Source: Lachnospiraceae bacterium
Lineage (GTDB): Bacteria > Bacillota > Clostridia > Lachnospirales > Lachnospiraceae
Assembly (NCBI GenBank): GCA_024697065.1
Contig: JAILGE010000008.1
Coordinates: 124,001-188,000, forward strand
Direction: 5' to 3'
Length of the DNA stretch: 64,000 nt
Shown here: positions 1 to 7,796 of the stretch, in pieces
Layout of the letters: each line of letters starts with the position of its first letter
How positions within the stretch are numbered: the stretch's first letter is position 1
Translations under genes and position numbers: made by a program
The notes under the pieces: generated by a model
What the model was told of the DNA's origin: nothing
Database searches by the model: none
The model's input: only the letters and a program-made list of their open reading frames with translations

Positions 1-537
1 TTCCGGAGAAGTATAATGCACGCTTCCCATTACATTGGATGTTATGGTATTGCTGGTAGCGGCCTTGGCTATACCGAAATCCGTAACCTTGACCTTACCG
101 TCCTTACTGATAATGATATTCTGGGGTTTGATATCCCTGTGAATGATATGATTTTTGTGGGCCGCTTCTATACCATGCCCCACCTGAATAGCTATGCTGA
201 CAGCTTCCTTAACGGAAAGTCTTGCCTTCTTCTCGATATACTTCTTGAGAGTGATGCCCTCCACAAGCTCCATGACAATATAACTGAAGCCGCTTTCTTC
301 TCCGACATCATATACATTGACAATATTAGGATGCATGAGTCCGGCAGCCGCCTGCGCTTCCATGCGAAACTTAGAACGAAACTCCGTATTCTCTGCAAAT
401 TCCTGCTTAAGTACTTTGATCGCTACAAATCTGTTCAGCTTATGATCCTTGGCACGATAAACATCGCTCATTCCGCCAGCGCCAATCTTTTCAAGTACTT
501 CGTAACGGTCAGCGACCATCATTCCGATTTTGATCAT
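1..537 (-). CDS. prkC: Serine/threonine protein kinase, PrkC/Stk1 family (N-terminal part, cut by window edge)
   Basis: The visible 179 residues are the N-terminal and catalytic part of a Hanks-type kinase. They show a glycine-rich loop (GAGGMSDVY), the invariant lysine (AIKVLK), the catalytic loop HRDIKPQN, the DFG motif (TDFGIA) and the start of the activation segment ending SVHYTSPE. In Firmicutes, PrkC phosphorylates cell-wall, division and translation targets and is normally tethered by one membrane helix with extracellular PASTA repeats; those parts lie outside the window. The ATG overlaps the stop of the upstream PP2C phosphatase by four bases (ATGA), so kinase and phosphatase are probably translationally coupled, as is usual for this pair. 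The gene follows priA-def-fmt-rsmB-rlmN, a conserved clostridial order. Confidence 0.95.
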   Translation of the reverse strand, partial: MIKIGMMVADRYEVLEKIGAGGMSDVYRAKDHKLNRFVAIKVLKQEFAENTEFRSKFRMEAQAAAGLMHPNIVNVYDVGEESGFSYIVMELVEGITLKKYIEKKARLSVKEAVSIAIQVGHGIEAAHKNHIIHRDIKPQNIIISKDGKVKVTDFGIAKAATSNTITSNVMGSVHYTSPE

Positions 538-1283
538 GACTTCCTCTCAACATTTACCCGGATCAGGACTACGGCTATATTATCCTTGCCGCCGTTCATA
601 TTTGCGGCAGCAACCAGTCTCTGTCCCTTATCTTCAAGCGACCCCACCCCTGAAATGATCCCAGCCATTTCATTATCTTCAAGCATGTTTGACAGACCAT
701 CCGAGCACATAAGCACCACGTCGCCGTCATGAAGATCATCAACCTCAAAAAAGTCAGCGTCTACACTGTCCATAACGCCGACCGCTCTGGTAATGATATT
801 CTTCTCGGGATGAAGCCTCGCATCCTTGCGCTCCAGCTCTCCCATCCTGACCATTTCCTCTACAAGCGAATGATCTGTAGTAACCTGACGGATACCCTTA
901 CCGTCAGCTATATAAAGCCTGCTGTCTCCTATATTGGCGACTGTCATACAGTCGTCTTCGAAGCAGCATGCTACAAGTGTCGTTCCCATTCCGGAAAAGA
1001 TATCATCCGACAATGATCTCTCACGAACTCTCTTGTTCGCAGCAGCGATCGCCTGTGAAAGAACCTTTACCGTCTTCTTTTCCTTAGAGGAATTCACCTC
1101 ATTGACAATGGTCTCGACTGCAGATTTGGATGCAAACTCTCCGGCTTTATGACCGCCCATTCCGTCCGCAACTATAAAGAGATTAGGAAGAGGCCCTATA
1201 GGCATCTCCGACGAGAACACATAATCCTGATTCTGATTTCGCTGTCTCCCGACATCCGTTACGGAATAAGATGTAACCTTCAT
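534..1283 (-). CDS. prpC: PP2C-family protein serine/threonine phosphatase
   Basis: A metal-dependent PP2C phosphatase of about 249 residues that would reverse phosphorylation by the kinase encoded just downstream. The diagnostic PP2C motifs occur in order: NQNQDY near the N-terminus, DGMGGHKAGEFAS, GMGTTLV, NIGDSRLY, SDGLSNML and the final DNIAVVL. The aspartates in DGMGG, SDG and DN are the expected metal ligands. I chose the internal ATG at 1283 (MKVTSYSVTDVG) because PP2C proteins usually begin close to this motif. A GTG at 1304 would add seven residues and overlap the rlmN stop as GTGA. The stop overlaps the kinase start. Soluble and probably cytoplasmic. Confidence 0.94.
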   Translation of the reverse strand: MKVTSYSVTDVGRQRNQNQDYVFSSEMPIGPLPNLFIVADGMGGHKAGEFASKSAVETIVNEVNSSKEKKTVKVLSQAIAAANKRVRERSLSDDIFSGMGTTLVACCFEDDCMTVANIGDSRLYIADGKGIRQVTTDHSLVEEMVRMGELERKDARLHPEKNIITRAVGVMDSVDADFFEVDDLHDGDVVLMCSDGLSNMLEDNEMAGIISGVGSLEDKGQRLVAAANMNGGKDNIAVVLIRVNVERKS

Positions 1284-1300
1284 GAACGAGTGTCCGCTCC

Positions 1301-2335
1301 TCACATTGCGGGATCTGAATGTCTGCGTCTCAACTGACCGCAGGCACCGTCGATATCCCGTCCCAATTCCCTTCTAATAGTAGCATTTATTCCCTTTTTT
1401 TCAAGTTTATTTTTGAAATTGAGAACACTTGTTCTGTCCGGTTCCTTAAGTCCCCTCTCCGTAACCGGATTCACAGGGATCAGATTTACGTGACATTTCC
1501 TGGGACCTGCCAGTTCCGCCAGACCGTTCACGTCCCTATCCGTATCATTTACACCGGCGATCAGCGCATACTCGAAGGTAACTCTTCGTCCCGTCCTGCC
1601 GAAGAAATAATCCACTGCATCCATCAATTCCCCGATGGAATACCTGTTTGCAACGGGCATGATCTCCCTTCGCTTTTCATCCGTTACTGCATGAAGCGAT
1701 AAAGCTAATGTGACCTTAAGACCTTCATCCGCCAGCTCCTTTATCTTAGGCGCCAGACCACAGGATGATATGGTTATATTTCTTCCGCTTAAGTTAACTC
1801 CCTTTTCATCCGTGATCATCCTGACAAAGCGCACCACTTCATCATAATTATCCATAGGTTCCCCTATACCCATTATGACAACACTGCTTATACGCTCATT
1901 GTTATCCCTCTCGATGCAATAGATCTGTTCCAATATCTCTGCAGCACTAAGGGACCTCACCAGTCCTCCCAGTGTGGACGCACAGAATTTACACCCCATC
2001 CTGCATCCTACCTGGGATGATACACATACACTGGTACCGTGGTGATATTCCATTCTCACGGACTCCACATAATTTCCGTCCGGAAGTTCAAAGAGATACT
2101 TCTTCGTCCCGTCGATTTTTGAAGTCTGGACCTCTGCCGTCTTAAGGACTGTATATCCGTACTCTTTCTTAAGTCTTTCCCTGAGATCCTTGGACAGGTT
2201 GGTCATATCATCGGGACTGACTGCCAGTTTCTCATGCATCCAGGAATATATCTGAGCGGCGCGAAATGGCTTCTCTCCCATTTCCGCCAGCTCTTTCTTT
2301 AATTCATCCAAAGTTAATTCTTTTAAATCTTTCAT
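1301..2335 (-). CDS. rlmN: Dual-specificity RNA methyltransferase RlmN
   Basis: A radical-SAM enzyme that methylates C2 of A2503 in 23S rRNA and, in studied bacteria, A37 of some tRNAs, affecting peptidyl-transferase function and decoding fidelity. The 344-residue length is typical. The [4Fe-4S] binding motif CRMGCKFC lies near residue 110. The C-terminal GACGQLR carries the second catalytic cysteine that forms the protein-RNA adduct. The VVIMGIGEPMDNYD stretch is the family GEP motif. It sits between rsmB and the PP2C gene, the usual Firmicutes neighbourhood. There are 30 bases between the rsmB stop and this start. Confidence 0.97.
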   Translation of the reverse strand: MKDLKELTLDELKKELAEMGEKPFRAAQIYSWMHEKLAVSPDDMTNLSKDLRERLKKEYGYTVLKTAEVQTSKIDGTKKYLFELPDGNYVESVRMEYHHGTSVCVSSQVGCRMGCKFCASTLGGLVRSLSAAEILEQIYCIERDNNERISSVVIMGIGEPMDNYDEVVRFVRMITDEKGVNLSGRNITISSCGLAPKIKELADEGLKVTLALSLHAVTDEKRREIMPVANRYSIGELMDAVDYFFGRTGRRVTFEYALIAGVNDTDRDVNGLAELAGPRKCHVNLIPVNPVTERGLKEPDRTSVLNFKNKLEKKGINATIRRELGRDIDGACGQLRRRHSDPAM

Positions 2336-2365
2336 ATCATTTAATTTCAGATCATTTAATTCAGA

Positions 2366-3811
2366 TCATTCTTTTTCAAAAGCAGCTACAAAGAAACCGT
2401 CCATTAAGGGCGCTCCATCAGGTTCACCCGTCAGGAACCGCACGTAACTTTTCCCGTCTCCCGCCATATCGTTTAAGCTTTCCGGAAGCCCCTTGCCCAA
2501 AGGCGCCTTCTTTAAATGAAGCAGCTCTTTATTATCAAGTATCCACTTTCGGTTTTGATCATTCTCTTCTTCACTTACGGTACATGTTGAAAAGATAAGT
2601 CTTCCGCCGGATCTTACATATCTTGCCGCATTTGTGAGTATTCTGCGCTGAAGCTCTGCAAGAGCCGTGATATCCTCAGGCTTCACTCTGAATTTGATAT
2701 CCGGCTTTCTTCCTATGACTCCCAGCCCCGAGCATGGCAGATCGCAGATGACCACATCGGCGATGCCTTCAAGCGAGCTGTCATATTCAAGCGCATCATG
2801 TACCTCGGCTTTCAGATTCCCTAATTTAAGTCTCTTTGCATTCTCCTTTATCAGATCGACTTTTGCATCACTCAGATCAAAGGACAAAACTTTTCCTTTA
2901 TGAGCTATCTCAGCCGCAAAACAGCTCTTACCTCCGGGAGCGGCACAGACATCAACCACCATGTCACCTTCGGATATCCCCGCACAGAGCACCGCAAGCA
3001 TGGAACTGATATCCTGAACCGCAAACATCCCTTCTTCGTATCCCGGTATCTTTGCTACGCCGTCCACGCCGGTCAGATCGTAGGCATGAATATAATAAGG
3101 ATTGGTTGCAACACTTATTCCGGCCGCTTTAACTTCCGAGAGCCACTTTTCCTCAGCTTCTCTGTTCCCTTCTGTGGTAAGATATCTCACACTGACCGGT
3201 CTCTCCATGAGATATGAAGCAAGGATACGCTCCGCGCGCTCGGATCCGAAGCTCTTAAGGAACAGCCCGGCGATCCATTCGGGAACAGAATACCTGACAG
3301 CCAGGAATTCCACAGGAGACTTTTCCTTATCCGGCCATTTGATATCTTCCCTATTACGGTCTATAGTTCGAAGTACACCGTTAACAAATCCCTTTAATCC
3401 ATGAAAGCCCTTCTTACCCGCAAGGAGCACGGCTTCATTGCACGCCGCCGATGATGGCACCGACTCCATGAAAAGGATCTGGTCACATCCCATACGCATA
3501 ATACAGCGTATGGCAGGCTTCATCTTACTTGTTTTCACTTTTGAAAAATTATCGATCACATGATCTAGCATCATGCGCTTTTCGATACAGTCATTGGCAA
3601 GTCGTCTTATAAATGCCTTGTCTCTGGTATCAAGATAATCATACTTATCAAGAACATCTCTTATGAGTCTGTCGGTGCGGACAGCCTTCTTTCCTCTGTC
3701 TGCACTGTCCGCTTCAAGTAACAGATCAAGTACTATCTCTCTTGTAAGAGAAGCTTTTTTATTATTGTTATTCTTTTTAGTGTTTTCTGTTTTGTTATTA
3801 TCCTTCTTCAT
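2366..3811 (-). CDS. rsmB: 16S rRNA (cytosine-967-C5)-methyltransferase RsmB
   Basis: A 481-residue m5C methyltransferase of the Sun/Fmu family. Residues from about 25 to 160 form a NusB-like RNA-binding domain (TREIVLDLLLEAD onwards). The C-terminal half is the Rossmann-type methyltransferase, with the SAM motif APGGKS, the catalytic-loop DLPCSGLGVIGRKPD and the nucleophilic cysteine motif STCTVSEEEN. The first 20 residues are an Asn/Lys-rich low-complexity lead not found in most homologues, so the start may be later. The first 14 bases overlap the 3' end of the histidine kinase gene, implying coupled translation. Confidence 0.96.
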   Translation of the reverse strand: MKKDNNKTENTKKNNNNKKASLTREIVLDLLLEADSADRGKKAVRTDRLIRDVLDKYDYLDTRDKAFIRRLANDCIEKRMMLDHVIDNFSKVKTSKMKPAIRCIMRMGCDQILFMESVPSSAACNEAVLLAGKKGFHGLKGFVNGVLRTIDRNREDIKWPDKEKSPVEFLAVRYSVPEWIAGLFLKSFGSERAERILASYLMERPVSVRYLTTEGNREAEEKWLSEVKAAGISVATNPYYIHAYDLTGVDGVAKIPGYEEGMFAVQDISSMLAVLCAGISEGDMVVDVCAAPGGKSCFAAEIAHKGKVLSFDLSDAKVDLIKENAKRLKLGNLKAEVHDALEYDSSLEGIADVVICDLPCSGLGVIGRKPDIKFRVKPEDITALAELQRRILTNAARYVRSGGRLIFSTCTVSEEENDQNRKWILDNKELLHLKKAPLGKGLPESLNDMAGDGKSYVRFLTGEPDGAPLMDGFFVAAFEKE

Positions 3812-6257
3812 CTTCTTTCCTTACTATCTTCGAAGGATCAAGGTATTTCTCTATCATCGCCTCCAGGGCTGCCGGTATAACAGGCTTTTCAAGATAATCG
3901 TCAAATCCCGTCTGCATATACTGCTGTCTTGCCCCTGAGATGACATTTGCCGTTAGTATGATCACCTTGGTCTTATCTCTGTCAAATCCTTCCATTTTAC
4001 ATAACCGCTCAAAGGTCATGATACCGTCCATCTCCGGCATCATATGATCCAGAAATATGAGATCAAACGGGTCTTCCTTCTCCACCATATCAAGACATGC
4101 TTTTCCGGAAGCCGCCTTATATATGATCGGATGCATATTCTTTAACAATCCCGAGAATACTTTTATATTCATATCATTATCATCGCAGATGAGTATTCTC
4201 GCTTCCGGTATCGTAAAGGAAGGCTTGCGCCCGGAAGTTTTGCGTCCCGGCTTCACATCCGGATCAAACTTACCCAAAGGAGTGGCATCCTTTACCTTCT
4301 GGACAAGTTCAAAACCAAAGTCGGATCCTTTTCCGTATACGCTCTCTAACTTTAATTCGGATCCCATGAGATTTAACAGCTCGCAGGTAATGGCAAGTCC
4401 CAGACCTGTTCCTTCTATATTCCTGTTGCGTCTTTCATCAACACGTACATATTTATCGGTAAGTCTCCCTATGTCCTCATGCTTGATACCCATACCGGTG
4501 TCCTTCACGGATATCCTGATCCTTGCGGTATTTACGGTATTTCCTTCCTCTCCGGTTATCTGATCAGTCCCGATCAAAGAAGCAGAGAGCTTAACATATC
4601 CTTTCTCCGTATACTTTACGGCATTGGTAAGGAGATTTATCAATATCTGTCTGATTCGTTTTGTATCGCCTATAACCACTGTAGGCAACTCCGAATCCAC
4701 TTCAAATGTAAGATCGAGCATCTTATCATCAGCTCTGAACTTCATCATCCTGTAGAGCTCCGCCAGCATATCTGCGAACCTGTATTCGCTCTCGATGATA
4801 TCCATCTTCCCGGATTCAAGTTTTGAAAGATCCAGAATATCATTTATAAGATCTAAAAGTGTGGACGATGCAGACTTTATATCTGCCACATAAGCTTTCG
4901 TTTTTTCCTCTTCCGTCTCTCTGTCGATCATTTCTCCCAAGCCTACTATTGCATTGACCGGGGTTCTGATCTCATGGCTCATGCTGGCTAAGAACTTGCC
5001 TTTCGCATCAGAAGCAGCCTGGGCAATTTCCTCAGCTTCGGCGAGCTTAACATTCTCCTGTGCCACTAAGACTTCATCATGCAATGTCTGGATAAAAGAA
5101 GCGAAGACCAGCGCTACCAGTCCCAATCCGAGGAATACTCCGAACACATGATTTGGTTTGGTATAAAAACTGATTACTTCAAATAATCCCATTGATATGG
5201 CAAATACCATACCTATGGCGATCTCTCTGTATCTGCGTATGTGTCCGTTTCTGATATCTGCGATAATACTATAAGCCGTAACCGCAAGTGTGGCGATGCT
5301 CAGTATATGAGAAACGATCAGTGTTTCATAGAGATCTGCGATCCCCGCAAACTGAAGGATCAGATTGAGCGTACTCTGGAATGCGATAAGCGCGATCATG
5401 ACAGAATAAAGCTTCGAATGTTCATAATTCTGCGTGGAATTGAAGAACATGGCTCCGAAAGCCGTTATGGTCTCAATGAAGATATATGAGAATATGGTAT
5501 TTACAACAGGCGAGCCAAAAAACATCTGTCTGAGCTCGGATTCTCCAAGTATCCATAAACCGGCTATCAACAGTATCCTGGCAAGGTAAAAAACATAATT
5601 CCTTCCTCTGATCCTGTTTCTTATAAGAACATATGAAATAATGGAAGCTGTTCCGAAGATGATGAGTATTGTCGCAATAACTATTGTTGCAAAGGAATCG
5701 CGGAATACACTGTACCAGGTATTTCCTCCATAACCATATGCTATCTTCTCTATTGCAACAGCACTTCTTTTCTTATGTGTAATGACTATGGATATGGTCT
5801 TGCCTGAATCCTTTGAAGATATGGGCACCTCGAGGAATGCACTTGGCAGATGCTCTGACATCTCCACAAAGTCATTGGTTCTGTAAGAGACACGCTCGGC
5901 ACCGTCAATATAAATAACCATATCCTGCATGATGGATCTGGCTAAAAGGTTCATGCCATCATCAAGGTTTTCGGGAAGCGTACGGCTGATGATAACCGTA
6001 CTGCCTTTCAATGCATCTCTTTCAATGCTGGCCGGAAGAGATATGATCTGCTTTTCCCCGTCCTTAAGCCCGGATAACTCCCATCCGTCATTTAGATACT
6101 CAACCGCAAAGTTCCCCACTTCAGGTTCACCTTTCATGGGCTGGGCGAGTGCCGCATAAAGAAACAATACTATACCCGAACATAACAATATGTTCAGTAT
6201 GGCGCCGGATACTTTGCTTATTATCTCCCCAAAACCTTCTTTTGCTTTATTAGGCAT
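3798..6257 (-). CDS. Membrane hybrid sensor histidine kinase with C-terminal receiver domain
   Basis: An 819-residue hybrid kinase. An N-terminal membrane helix (about 16-38) is followed by an extracytoplasmic region of about 150 residues. Six or seven membrane helices (about 190-395) then give the layout of the 7TM-DISM sensor type. A short coiled linker leads to HisKA with the phospho-acceptor His in SMSHEIRTPVNA, then HATPase with N-box (LLTNAVKYTEKG), G1 (DTGMGI) and G2 (GTGLGLAI). The receiver follows, with acidic pair DD in ILICDDND, phospho-Asp in FLDHMMPEMDG, Thr in LTANV and Lys in EKPV. No output partner is encoded nearby. It starts one base after the fmt stop and overlaps rsmB, so it is embedded in a translation operon. 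The signal sensed is unknown. Confidence 0.93.
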   Translation of the reverse strand: MPNKAKEGFGEIISKVSGAILNILLCSGIVLFLYAALAQPMKGEPEVGNFAVEYLNDGWELSGLKDGEKQIISLPASIERDALKGSTVIISRTLPENLDDGMNLLARSIMQDMVIYIDGAERVSYRTNDFVEMSEHLPSAFLEVPISSKDSGKTISIVITHKKRSAVAIEKIAYGYGGNTWYSVFRDSFATIVIATILIIFGTASIISYVLIRNRIRGRNYVFYLARILLIAGLWILGESELRQMFFGSPVVNTIFSYIFIETITAFGAMFFNSTQNYEHSKLYSVMIALIAFQSTLNLILQFAGIADLYETLIVSHILSIATLAVTAYSIIADIRNGHIRRYREIAIGMVFAISMGLFEVISFYTKPNHVFGVFLGLGLVALVFASFIQTLHDEVLVAQENVKLAEAEEIAQAASDAKGKFLASMSHEIRTPVNAIVGLGEMIDRETEEEKTKAYVADIKSASSTLLDLINDILDLSKLESGKMDIIESEYRFADMLAELYRMMKFRADDKMLDLTFEVDSELPTVVIGDTKRIRQILINLLTNAVKYTEKGYVKLSASLIGTDQITGEEGNTVNTARIRISVKDTGMGIKHEDIGRLTDKYVRVDERRNRNIEGTGLGLAITCELLNLMGSELKLESVYGKGSDFGFELVQKVKDATPLGKFDPDVKPGRKTSGRKPSFTIPEARILICDDNDMNIKVFSGLLKNMHPIIYKAASGKACLDMVEKEDPFDLIFLDHMMPEMDGIMTFERLCKMEGFDRDKTKVIILTANVISGARQQYMQTGFDDYLEKPVIPAALEAMIEKYLDPSKIVRKEDEEG

Positions 6258-7214
6258 TTATCGTCCCAGTCTTGTACCTGCATCAATGTGATATCCGAGG
6301 AGGAAATCCTTTACAGGCATCCTCTTCTTGCCTTCCAGTTGAACTTCAAGTATTTCAAGCGATGAATCGCCGCACATTACAAACATTTTGTCTTTTCCCG
6401 AGATGACCACCGTTCCGGGGAGCAGTTCAGCTTCGGCGCTTTTCCTGACTTCGTCGGGAAGCTCCGATATGCAGCTCTTCCATATCTTAAGATTCCTTCC
6501 GCCTATGGAAGTATATGCACTGGGCCAGGGAGCGCATCCCCTTACCTGTCTTTCTATGGCTGCGGCAGTACCGCCCCATTCGATCCAACCGTCTTCTTTG
6601 GAAAACATTGCGGCATAGCTGCTTTGTGAATCATCCTGCTTTACGGGAGTCAGATCTCCTTTTTCTATAAGAGGAAGTGCTTTCACGATAAGTTCCGCAC
6701 CAAGACCTGCCAGCTTATCAAAGAGACTTCCTCCGGTCTCATCCGGCGATATCTCTATCTCTTCCTGCATCAGTATATCGCCCGTATCAAGCCCCTTATC
6801 CATCTGCATTATGGTTACGCCGGTCTTTTCTTTTCCGTCAAGTATAACTCTCTGTATGGGCGCTGCGCCTCTGTATTCCGGGAGCAGAGATGCGTGGATA
6901 TTCACACATCCGTATTTCGGTATATCAAGTATCTCCTGGGATAATATCTGCCCGAATGCAGCTACAACATATATATCCGCTGGATATTTCTTTAATTCTT
7001 CGACAGCTTCGGGCCTTTTGATACGTTCCGGCTGGAAAACAGGTATTCCATACTTTACAGCACACTCTTTTACGGGACACATCTGAAGTTCCTTGCTCCT
7101 GCCCTTTGCTCTGTCGGGCTGGGTAACGACAGCACTGACTTCATGCCCTGCCTTAATGATACTCTCAAGCGGGCCGACTGCAAAATCAGGCGTTCCCATA
7201 TATACAATTTTCAT
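6258..7214 (-). CDS. fmt: Methionyl-tRNA formyltransferase
   Basis: Formylates Met on initiator tRNA using 10-formyl-tetrahydrofolate. The 318-residue length is standard. Recognisable motifs are MGTPDFAV at the N-terminus, the catalytic HASLLPEYRGAAPIQ (Asn in VNIHASLLP, and His), and QMDKGLDTGDIL. The C-terminal OB-fold-like tRNA-binding domain follows (RQVRGCAPWPSAYT). It lies downstream of def, whose product removes the formyl group from finished proteins, and shares that gene's operon after a 69-base gap. The stop is directly abutted by the histidine kinase start. Confidence 0.97.
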   Translation of the reverse strand: MKIVYMGTPDFAVGPLESIIKAGHEVSAVVTQPDRAKGRSKELQMCPVKECAVKYGIPVFQPERIKRPEAVEELKKYPADIYVVAAFGQILSQEILDIPKYGCVNIHASLLPEYRGAAPIQRVILDGKEKTGVTIMQMDKGLDTGDILMQEEIEISPDETGGSLFDKLAGLGAELIVKALPLIEKGDLTPVKQDDSQSSYAAMFSKEDGWIEWGGTAAAIERQVRGCAPWPSAYTSIGGRNLKIWKSCISELPDEVRKSAEAELLPGTVVISGKDKMFVMCGDSSLEILEVQLEGKKRMPVKDFLLGYHIDAGTRLGR

Positions 7215-7283
7215 TTATTTTCCTCCATGAAGAGAATCGGTATTCTCGCGAAGTATCTGTATCCGCGCCAATCACCCACAACA

Positions 7284-7760
7284 TCAATCATTGGATGCGG
7301 TCTCTGTATCCAACAGATCACCCTCTACCAGATCCACATAGAGTTTTCCGTCAAGGTGATCCAGCTCATGGCATATACATCTTGCAAGGAGCTCTGTCCC
7401 TTCGATCTCTATGGGATTCATATCACGATCGAACGCCGCACACTTAACATATGAAGGTCTTGTTACTATACCTGTCTTCCCCGGTACCGAAAGGCAGCCT
7501 TCATACCCCGACTGTTCACCGGAAGATTCCACGATCCTGGGATTGATCAGGCATATAGGATCCTCTCCCGTAACATCTATTACCACAATACGTTTCAGCA
7601 CTCCGATCTGTGGAGCGGCAAGTCCCACTCCGTTGGAATCATACATTGTCTCAAACATATCATTGATAAGTTCGCTTAAATGGGGTGTTATTTTCTCAAC
7701 AGGACGACATTCCTTATCAAGCACTTCATCGCCTATTGTTCTGATATTCCTTACTGCCAT
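7284..7760 (-). CDS. def: Peptide deformylase
   Basis: Metalloenzyme that removes the N-formyl group from nascent proteins. All three family motifs are present: GVGLAAPQIG, EGCLSVPG (metal-ligand Cys) and HELDHLDG (two His ligands and the catalytic Glu). The 158-residue length fits the short class found in Clostridia. A strong ribosome site (GGAGG, eight bases before ATG) supports the start. It lies between priA and fmt in the conserved order. Confidence 0.98.
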   Translation of the reverse strand: MAVRNIRTIGDEVLDKECRPVEKITPHLSELINDMFETMYDSNGVGLAAPQIGVLKRIVVIDVTGEDPICLINPRIVESSGEQSGYEGCLSVPGKTGIVTRPSYVKCAAFDRDMNPIEIEGTELLARCICHELDHLDGKLYVDLVEGDLLDTETASND

Positions 7761-7796
7761 GGTGCGTACCTCCGTTTTATCTGTATTCTCGGATCT

